IMG/VR virus record: IMGVR_UViG_3300047550_002510
Location: 1-23,872 of that record
Reading direction: 5' to 3' (one strand)
Length of the DNA stretch: 23,872 nt
Source: a virus
Positions 19,258-23,872 of this stretch are shown in pieces. The notes below the pieces were generated by a model. That model saw only the letters and a program-made list of their open reading frames with translations. It was not told the origin of the DNA and did not search any database. A program made the translations under genes and the position numbers. Position 1 is the first letter of the stretch; each line of letters opens with the position of its first letter.

Positions 19258-19805
19258 TGAAACCAGACTATGTAAAGTATTATGAGGACACCTTGCAGTT
19301 GGCGTCCTCTTACGCCAAGAAAAAGAAGATGGGGTTCGTGCGTTCCACGATGAAGGATGTGGTCGAGGGGATGCTTGACCTTATCTGGCAGAACGAGATT
19401 GGTGGTGCGTGTAAGAAGAATGACTACGTTGCCTCGACCAGTAAGAGTGGCGCCGTTCTCAAGTTTCAAGTTGACCGCCACTTGTACGTTGACGACAAGC
19501 TCGTTGCGTTGGGTGAGTGTAAGGCATATCTCGACCGTTGCTTTATGGAACGTGCCAGTAGTGACTTTAGCCGTATCAAGAACGGCGTAAAGGAGAAACC
19601 CAAGACGTTCATTCTGGCGCTCGAGGATGCAGTCGGTAAGACGGCGTTTCAGTATTATATGGATGAGGGACACATCGACAACGTGTTCTATCTGTGTGAT
19701 GGGAAACGTTCACCTATCAAACCGATTTGGCGTTCAGAGTTTTACAAGCCCATCAATGAGAAGAAGCTCGACCAATTTATCACTTTCGTTCAAAGGATGA
19801 AGTAA
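19257..19805 (+). CDS. putative PD-(D/E)XK nuclease-like protein
   Basis: Has 182 residues. The segment KFQVDRHLYVDDKLVALGECK (about 69-89) places an Asp before an E-C-K triad, as in the D...(E/D)xK metal site of restriction-endonuclease-like folds; a downstream helix (FMERASSDFSRIK) and Lys/Arg-rich end fit that fold. No named family. Restriction-type, repair or host-DNA degradation roles are possible (inference). Confidence 0.5.
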   Translation: MKPDYVKYYEDTLQLASSYAKKKKMGFVRSTMKDVVEGMLDLIWQNEIGGACKKNDYVASTSKSGAVLKFQVDRHLYVDDKLVALGECKAYLDRCFMERASSDFSRIKNGVKEKPKTFILALEDAVGKTAFQYYMDEGHIDNVFYLCDGKRSPIKPIWRSEFYKPINEKKLDQFITFVQRMK

Positions 19806-20134
19806 TGAGTACCAACTACGATATTCACAACGTGTCGTTTGTCAACTATAGCGATGTCATCGACCACATTGGGTTCGACGAGGATGCAGTCGAGGCTATC
19901 GGTGACTATGGGTTCCCCACGTTCTTCACGGGTGACGCCACCATTCCGTTGTATGACAAGCAGATTATTCTCGACTGTATCATCAATGGATACATCGCGT
20001 ATCTCGACGAGCTGGATGATAACTTGGGTGAACCTTCTCGTAACATTCCCGAACGTGTCTATAGTCCAGCCGAGCTTACGCAGTTGTTTAACGAGGTGGT
20101 CGGGCAGGAAGATTACATCAATATGGGAAAGTAA
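19805..20134 (+). CDS. acidic hypothetical protein, 109 aa
   Basis: TAATG overlap with the nuclease-like gene; AAAGGA upstream. Strongly acidic, with a DEDAVEAIGDYGFPTFFTGD segment, but no recognised motif. An acidic DNA-mimic or partner of the preceding protein is conceivable, without direct evidence. Confidence 0.65.
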   Translation: MSTNYDIHNVSFVNYSDVIDHIGFDEDAVEAIGDYGFPTFFTGDATIPLYDKQIILDCIINGYIAYLDELDDNLGEPSRNIPERVYSPAELTQLFNEVVGQEDYINMGK

Positions 20135-20136
20135 CT

Positions 20137-20322
20137 ATGAACGGCGTTTCTATTGAGGCATATATCAAGTATCAACGTGACCACATTGACAGAGTAGAAC
20201 ATACCGATGAGGATGAACCTACTCCTTATGTAACGCCGTCGGGTGATAGTTGGTATGATAAGCAGTACGAACTATTCACAGAAGAAGAACAACTCAAACT
20301 ACTTTCAATGGAGAATGACTAA
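20137..20322 (+). CDS. acidic hypothetical protein, 61 aa
   Basis: GGGAAAG upstream of ATG 20137. Acidic, Tyr-rich, with a helical end (TEEEQLKLLSMEND). Overlaps the next gene by TAATG. No family recognised. Confidence 0.62.
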   Translation: MNGVSIEAYIKYQRDHIDRVEHTDEDEPTPYVTPSGDSWYDKQYELFTEEEQLKLLSMEND

Positions 20323-20537
20323 TGCGTACTTGCTACAAGTGTAAGAAGAACATCCCACAGTCCCGTCTGGATGTGCTCCCCGATACCCAGACCTGCGTGC
20401 AGTGTAGTGGGGTTCAGAAGTATGTCGGCGCAATGGTGTTCGACCACAAGACGGCACCCCGTCTCGCGTTCGTTCGTCCAGAGAACAAGGAAGCCGTCGA
20501 AGCACTCAAGCGTTTCGTCAACCGAGCACGAAACTAA
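20322..20537 (+). CDS. DksA/TraR-type zinc-finger protein
   Basis: Has 71 residues. CYKCKKNIPQSRLDVLP (4-20) followed by CVQC (25-28 region) reproduces the C4 finger of the DksA/TraR family, which acts through the RNA polymerase secondary channel. The N-terminal coiled coil of DksA is missing, so it resembles short phage TraR-like or finger-only proteins. Transcription control is inferred. Last gene of its operon. Confidence 0.72.
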   Translation: MRTCYKCKKNIPQSRLDVLPDTQTCVQCSGVQKYVGAMVFDHKTAPRLAFVRPENKEAVEALKRFVNRARN

Positions 20538-20572
20538 CGGGAACCCTATTAAATACCAGTTAAAAACAGACC

Positions 20573-20610
20573 TTGACAAACAACAAAATACCTATTAGTT
20601 TTATAATAGG
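20573..20610 (+). promoter_or_regulatory. probable promoter with inverted repeat before the AT-hook gene
   Basis: TTGACA at 20573-20578; TATAAT at 20602-20607 is 23 bp away, longer than normal. The TATAAT lies in an inverted repeat CCTATTA/TAATAGG (20591-20597/20604-20610), and another CCTATTA sits at 20545. An activator-dependent promoter is one reading. Confidence 0.45.
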
Positions 20611-20648
20611 TTCTAAACACTAAACACTTTTAAACAGAGAGAACTTTT

Positions 20649-21023
20649 ATGGAACACGCTATCAAGTTTGTGGAACTCACCAACGATTTCATCAACACCC
20701 TTCTTAAGACGCACAAGAGCGTCACCCGCCTGGACGGCCGCCGATTCGACCGTATCCAGTGCGATGACACCGTGCGGTTCTTCATTGACCGTAATAGTTG
20801 GGAAATCTTCGGTGCCAAGTCCAGCTTCCAGTATAATCCCCGCCGAGTGTATGGCACCCTCGACGTTACGAACCAGTACGATTGGTCGGGTATCCTTCCC
20901 AAGCCGATGTCGGGTTCGTCCGCTGAACGGATTCACAACGAACGTGAGGCGGCTATCGTCAAGAATTACAAGCCCCGTGGCCGTCCCCGTAAGGTGAAGT
21001 CGGCCAAGACGGTGACCAAGTAA
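20649..21023 (+). CDS. AT-hook-bearing hypothetical protein
   Basis: Has 124 residues. The C-terminal tail KPRGRPRKVK contains the AT-hook core RGRP, which binds the minor groove of AT-rich DNA. The preceding ~100 residues form a mixed domain (TVRFFIDRNSWEIFG, VYGTLDVTNQYDW) without a recognised family. A DNA-binding structural or regulatory protein is inferred. AGAGAG lies upstream of ATG 20649. Confidence 0.7.
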   Translation: MEHAIKFVELTNDFINTLLKTHKSVTRLDGRRFDRIQCDDTVRFFIDRNSWEIFGAKSSFQYNPRRVYGTLDVTNQYDWSGILPKPMSGSSAERIHNEREAAIVKNYKPRGRPRKVKSAKTVTK

Positions 21024-21028
21024 TCCCT

Positions 21029-21295
21029 ATGTTAAACACCCTATTCGGTTCTACCCCCACGAAAAACCCGCAGGAGACAATGATGGACGACCAGATTCCG
21101 TTGGATGACCTCCCCGAGATGCCGGATGTGAACCAGGGCGGCTATGCAATCAATCTTATCGTGGCAGTCAAAGACCACGCACCGCCCCGTATCGACAACA
21201 TCGAAAAGGAAGTGGCAGAGATGCAGAATCGAATAAAGGAGCTAGAAACCGAACGGGCTCTCTTAATCAAACTCTTACAAGTGGTTACCGAGTAA
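21029..21295 (+). CDS. coiled-coil hypothetical protein
   Basis: Up to 88 residues from ATG 21029; ATGs at 21080/21083 are preceded by GGAG and may be the true start. The C-terminal 40 residues form a heptad-rich helix (IEKEVAEMQNRIKELETERA). TAATG overlap with the next gene. Confidence 0.6.
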   Translation: MLNTLFGSTPTKNPQETMMDDQIPLDDLPEMPDVNQGGYAINLIVAVKDHAPPRIDNIEKEVAEMQNRIKELETERALLIKLLQVVTE

Positions 21296-21519
21296 TGCAT
21301 ACATCACAGCATACTACTACTAAATGGACACCACAATTCATTCTATTAGTTATCGGTATCGTAGTGGTCGTCCTCTTTACGACAGCCTATGCAGTAATGG
21401 TCGTCTGGAACCTTGTCCTTCCCGACTTGTTCCACACCCCACGCATCACGTTCTGGCAGGCATTCGGACTTACCCTTCTGTCCCACCTACTGATGCCCGC
21501 ACGGTTTTCCAGTAAGTAA
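21295..21519 (+). CDS. small two-helix membrane protein
   Basis: Has 74 residues with membrane helices at about 15-36 and 53-67. Translation is coupled to the coiled-coil gene through TAATG. No family recognised; a coiled-coil plus membrane pair could form a small inner-membrane complex. Confidence 0.6.
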   Translation: MHTSQHTTTKWTPQFILLVIGIVVVVLFTTAYAVMVVWNLVLPDLFHTPRITFWQAFGLTLLSHLLMPARFSSK

Positions 21520-21525
21520 TCGTCT

Positions 21526-21562
21526 ATCCTCTGTTCATTCTAAATGGGCAGAGGATATTCGT
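21526..21562 (+). terminator. terminator-like hairpin closing the operon
   Basis: ATCCTCTG (21526-21533) pairs with CAGAGGAT (21549-21556), followed by ATTCGTTT. The T-run is weak, but the position, seven bases after the last stop, fits. Confidence 0.6.
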
Positions 21563-21586
21563 TTATGGGAAAGGTGTCTATAATAA

Positions 21587-21681
21587 AGTTTATAATAAAA
21601 GTCGGTATAGAGAAACATTGAGTTTATAATAAAAGTCGGTATAGAGAAACATTGAGTTTATAATAAAAGTCGCTATAGGGA
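21587..21681 (+). repeat. 34-bp tandem repeat, 2.8 copies
   Basis: Units at 21587-21620 and 21621-21654 are identical; a third, partial and slightly changed unit covers 21655-21680. Each has TTTATAATAAAAG, then GTCGGTATAG. AT-rich tandem units in a gene-free region suit an origin, a regulator array or repeated -10 boxes. Confidence 0.9.
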
Positions 21682-22013
21682 AAAAAATTGGGCTCGAGAT
21701 GCAAACCAGCCCCCCGTCCCCTCCCCCATTGCGCAATTGCTCCAGTTCCGTGAAACTCCCTCATCACTTCCCCATCACTTTCATCGTGACGTTCGTGGTG
21801 ACGTTCGTGGTGTGGGGGAGGGGTATCGTGTCACGGGGAACGTGACGTTTCCGATATGGGTGTCACGGGGAACGTGACGTTGGGGAATATTAGAAAATGA
21901 GAAAGACGGGACTCCCGAGGGGGGTTAGTATCAGTAGGGTACTAAATCGAAGAAATGTGATATTTTACCCGAATAGACCCCGAAAGGGGGTGGGGTACCG
22001 TAGGGGGGTAGGG
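21682..22013. other. gene-free region with GTGACGTT iteron-like repeats
   Basis: No convincing ORF. A 12-bp unit GTGACGTTCGTG is duplicated in tandem (21786-21809). A 22-bp unit starting GTGTCACGGGG occurs at 21828-21849 and 21860-21881, 32 bp apart, each containing the inverted pair GTCACG/CGTGAC. CGTGACGTT recurs at 21785, 21841 and 21873. G-runs and a CCCC-GAAA-GGGG hairpin (around 21977-21990) follow. A candidate replication origin or protein-binding array. Confidence 0.55.
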
Positions 22014-22048
22014 GTGTAAGTTGTTGATTTATAAGGACTTACGACCCC
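22014..22048 (+). promoter_or_regulatory. promoter-upstream conserved element, copy 4
   Basis: Invariant TAAGTTGTTGATTT; arms GTAAG/CTTAC intact. It ends at the -35 box of the structured-RNA promoter, with no coding gene on either side. Confidence 0.75.
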
Positions 22049-22077
22049 TTGACTTTGGGGTGGAAATTAGTTATTAT
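22049..22077 (+). promoter_or_regulatory. sigma70-type promoter for the second structured RNA
   Basis: TTGACT 22049-22054, 17-bp spacer, TATTAT 22072-22077 followed by TAG. The predicted start is near 22084. Confidence 0.75.
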
Positions 22078-22083
22078 TAGGGG

Positions 22084-22489
22084 TAAGTGGGAGGAATGCC
22101 AAAACCTCTCCCGTCTGACCCCCTCGGTTGGACGGCTGATTGACAACTGAACGACGAAACACGACAGACCTTCACGGATGACCCATTCCCGTGTCTCTGT
22201 CGATGACGTAAACGTATGAAATCAAACGGGTTCTGGGGACTCCCGATATTCAAAGTCCCCGCCCACAATTTGGTGGGGGTCGGTCTGATCAAAGAAAGAC
22301 GAAACGATACCCCTTCGGGAGAGGAAACCCGTAGAAACCTACGCGACTCATCGACAACCAACCTTACGGCGGTGAGTCAAAGACAGAAAGGTAGGTAGTA
22401 AAGACCCCGCCTACGCAACTTGGCTAAACAAGAGGGTACAGTCCGTGGCAGACCACTGCAGGGGTCACCTACTAAAACGGTGACATTCT
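22084..22489 (+). ncRNA. second large structured RNA (~405 nt) leading into tRNA-Glu
   Basis: No credible ORF but many helices: GGGGACT/AGTCCCC (22235-22241/22254-22260), CCCAC/GTGGG (22262-22266/22273-22277), GTAG-AAAC-CTAC (22331-22342), GACTCA/TGAGTC (22345-22350/22373-22378), GTAGG/CCTAC (22391-22395/22410-22414), GCAG-ACCA-CTGC (22448-22459) and GTCACC/GGTGAC (22464-22469/22479-22484). The last ends six bases before tRNA-Glu. The transcript starts at an element-bearing promoter. It shows no obvious sequence similarity to the 3549-4003 RNA. RNase P and tmRNA hallmarks are not visible. Class unknown. Confidence 0.6.
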
Positions 22490-22562
22490 GGCCCTATCGT
22501 CTATCGGTATAGGACGCGACCCTTTCAAGGTCGAGAGACGGGTTCGATTCCCGTTAGGGCTA
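22490..22562 (+). tRNA. tRNA-Glu(TTC), isolated second copy
   Basis: Acceptor GGCCCTA/TAGGGCT (G1.U72), anticodon arm CGACC-CTTTCAA-GGTCG (TTC), T-arm ACGGG-TTCGATT-CCCGT, A73. About 12 kb from the main array, at the 3' end of a structured RNA. Confidence 0.92.
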
Positions 22563-22600
22563 CTCACCACACGATACACCAACAACACAAGGACAACACA

Positions 22601-22849
22601 ATGGCTAAGGTTCGTAAGTTCAACTACAAGATTGTGGTCGAGGTTCCCCGTGACCTTCGTACCCGTAACTCGACTGATGTGACGGTAGACACCTTCACGC
22701 AGTTCATTTACGACCGCAAGAACAAGGAGTCCGCCCTTCGTAAGTTCGGTTCCGTTGAGAACCTTCGATACCTTCGTGGGCAGGGGTTCAGTCTGACCCG
22801 TTCGGAGTTCAAGAAGTTCCGTAACAAGTTCGCCATCGAGCGAGTCTAA
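22601..22849 (+). CDS. basic hypothetical protein, 82 aa
   Basis: AAGGACAACACA precedes ATG 22601. Strand-rich N-terminus (KFNYKIVVEVPRDL), then a basic helical part with SALRKFGSVENLRYLRGQGFSLTRSEFKKF. RNA or DNA binding is possible from charge only. Probably read from the structured-RNA/tRNA promoter. Confidence 0.68.
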   Translation: MAKVRKFNYKIVVEVPRDLRTRNSTDVTVDTFTQFIYDRKNKESALRKFGSVENLRYLRGQGFSLTRSEFKKFRNKFAIERV

Positions 22850-22866
22850 TCACCAAAGGAAACACA

Positions 22867-23064
22867 ATGAGTATGACAAAGCTGTATAATGTATTGAAGG
22901 TGTCGGAAGGTGGGATTGGACAGCAGTTCGCAGTGTACCTCGCACGGGAAGCCGGGGCTGACAAGGTTCGTCCCTCGACCTCTCCCTACATCGGTCAGAC
23001 CGCGATTCTCGTCACCGCGACGAAGCGGGTTCACAACAAGATTTCCAAAAGCCTCTACAACTAA
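22867..23064 (+). CDS. hypothetical protein, 65 aa
   Basis: AAAGGA before ATG 22867 (second ATG at 22873). Small alpha/beta protein with a GGIGQQFAVYLARE segment. No family recognised. Confidence 0.65.
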   Translation: MSMTKLYNVLKVSEGGIGQQFAVYLAREAGADKVRPSTSPYIGQTAILVTATKRVHNKISKSLYN

Positions 23065-23069
23065 ACACA

Positions 23070-23240
23070 ATGAGTAAGACAATCGACATCACTCCTACTT
23101 GGCAGGGTATCCTCCCCACCCTACTCACCCTCCTCAAGTCCGACAATCCCAAGACCCGTGAGCTTGCAGAGGGTGAGATGTATCGGATGGCTCGGTCGGC
23201 TGATAGGATGATTGCTCACCTCAACTCTATGGAAAAGTAA
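23070..23240 (+). CDS. 56-residue hypothetical protein
   Basis: ATG 23070 lies five bases after the previous stop. The pattern ITPTWQGILPTLLTLLKS, then a helical GEMYRMARSADRM end, resembles a small phage family of unknown function found in many large phages. No signal peptide. Confidence 0.65.
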   Translation: MSKTIDITPTWQGILPTLLTLLKSDNPKTRELAEGEMYRMARSADRMIAHLNSMEK

Positions 23241-23241
23241 A

Positions 23242-23565
23242 ATGTTCACCGCTCCAAATGGTATGAACCTCACCAAGTCGGTTCACAATCCCAACTCCCG
23301 TTTCTCCCGTGTGATGGAATATCTCACGAAGAACGGGCCCTCCACGAAGCGACAGATTCTTCGTGATGTGTTCGGCGCCGAAGCGTACCCGTTTCGTCTG
23401 ACTTCCGGCACGATTCTCCCCAATGGAAAGCGTCCTCGGGTTGTGTCGATGGGATGGGGTTCGTATGTGTTCACCCTCGGTGTCAAGTATGGGTATCTCA
23501 AGAAGCTTCGTCGATATGACACGACCTTCTGGATGGTCAACCCTTCAATCATTTCAACCAAGTAA
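23242..23565 (+). CDS. winged-helix-like hypothetical protein
   Basis: Has 107 residues from ATG 23242, one base after the previous stop. SRVMEYLTKNGPSTKRQILRDVFG (about 21-44) reads as a winged-helix DNA-binding start (helix, turn, recognition helix); the later YGYLKKLRRYDTTFWMVN would be the wing. Transcriptional role inferred. Confidence 0.6.
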   Translation: MFTAPNGMNLTKSVHNPNSRFSRVMEYLTKNGPSTKRQILRDVFGAEAYPFRLTSGTILPNGKRPRVVSMGWGSYVFTLGVKYGYLKKLRRYDTTFWMVNPSIISTK

Positions 23566-23569
23566 GAAA

Positions 23570-23719
23570 ATGTCAATTCACATTGTGACTCTACATCTGC
23601 ACGGTGCTCCAGAGGTTCTGGGAGTGTTCGACTCCATCGGTAAGGCTGATGCCTTCGCCGCGACTCTCCCCAAGTCTGACCAAGTAAACATCAGTATCGA
23701 CACCTTTCAAGTAAACTAA
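23570..23719 (+). CDS. 49-residue hypothetical protein
   Basis: ATG 23570, four bases after the previous stop. Beta-alpha-beta mini-protein (IHIVTLHLHGAPEVLGVF, then a helix and the strand VNISIDTFQV). No family recognised. Confidence 0.6.
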   Translation: MSIHIVTLHLHGAPEVLGVFDSIGKADAFAATLPKSDQVNISIDTFQVN

Positions 23720-23720
23720 A

Positions 23721-23872
23721 ATGAGTAAGATTCGTGACGAGTTCAAGTTCCTCAACCTTCTCCGTGAGAGCGGTGCCACCAATATGTACGGTGCCACGCC
23801 GTACCTTATGGACGCCTACAACATCGGTCGCCGTGAGGCGAGTAAGATTCTGATGGAGTGGATGCAGTGGGC
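23721..23872 (+). CDS. hypothetical protein, truncated at window end
   Basis: ATG 23721 one base after the previous stop; 50 codons are visible and the frame is open at the end of the window. Helical N-terminus (KIRDEFKFLNLLRESG), then NIGRREASKILMEWMQW. It resembles small phage helical proteins, no family named. Confidence 0.6.
   Translation, partial: MSKIRDEFKFLNLLRESGATNMYGATPYLMDAYNIGRREASKILMEWMQW

Noticed and set aside
21587-21681. CRISPR array
   Set aside because: The 34-bp units are directly tandem with no spacers between them.
22145-22175. Second hammerhead-like core (CTGAACGACGAAAC)
   Set aside because: The CUGANGA spacing is wrong by one base and no stem II or cleavage-site pairing is visible.
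22216-22398. 60-residue plus-strand ORF in the second structured RNA
   Set aside because: No ribosome binding site, starts inside a helix region, and the reading is interrupted by perfect hairpins that better explain the sequence.
22084-22562. RNase P RNA or tmRNA ending in the tRNA-like domain
   Set aside because: The 3' part is a complete stand-alone tRNA-Glu, and the universally conserved RNase P core sequences are not visible.

Overview
The window looks like part of a large tailed-phage genome, probably of a T4-like or jumbo myovirus. The evidence is two adjacent cell-wall hydrolases, a homologue of the T4 late-transcription DNA-binding protein DsbA, a GP88-family protein, dense small ORFs joined by TAATG/GTGA overlaps, and a 31-gene tRNA array. 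Sec-type and lipoprotein signals suggest a Gram-negative host (inference).

Layout. 1-2474: AT-rich lysis and morphogenesis-type genes (GH19 endolysin, exported Amidase_2, small membrane proteins, A1S_2505-like protein). 2500-10245: tRNA array carrying tRNAs for all 20 amino acids, none with an encoded CCA end, interleaved with micro-proteins and cargo genes (acyl-CoA thioesterase, SAM methyltransferase, NTF2-like protein, DsbA). Inside the array are three non-coding blocks: a complete hammerhead ribozyme (3039-3146), a structured stretch after it (3147-3344), and a promoter-to-terminator structured RNA of about 455 nt (3549-4003). 10269-14661: metallophosphoesterase, then a VWA/HEXXH protein and a MoxR/CobS-like AAA+ ATPase, each with its own promoter. 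14712-16077: two small genes convergent with a PAP2 phosphatase pair on the minus strand, separated by a bidirectional terminator. 16236-21519: compact operons of small proteins with higher-GC codon use (zinc ribbons, SWIM finger, kinase-like protein, GP88-like protein, possible PD-(D/E)XK nuclease, DksA-type finger, AT-hook protein). 21526-22489: long non-coding region with a 34-bp tandem repeat, GTGACGTT-rich iteron-like repeats and a second structured RNA of about 405 nt ending at a tRNA-Glu. 22601-end: a run of small genes.

Regulation. Eleven sigma70-type promoters share TTGACA, a 17-18 bp spacer and TATATT/TATTAT, often followed by TAG. Four of them have the same ~32-bp element ending right at the -35 box. 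It contains an invariant 14-mer TAAGTTGTTGATTT at a fixed distance of 31-32 bp. This looks like a phage regulon joining the AAA+ gene, two small-gene operons and the second structured RNA. Two other promoters are fused to intrinsic terminators, with the -35 hexamer inside the hairpin.

The most novel signals are the hammerhead ribozyme, the two large structured RNAs embedded among tRNAs, and the four-copy promoter-upstream element. All assignments come from reading the sequence; no database search or folding program was run.
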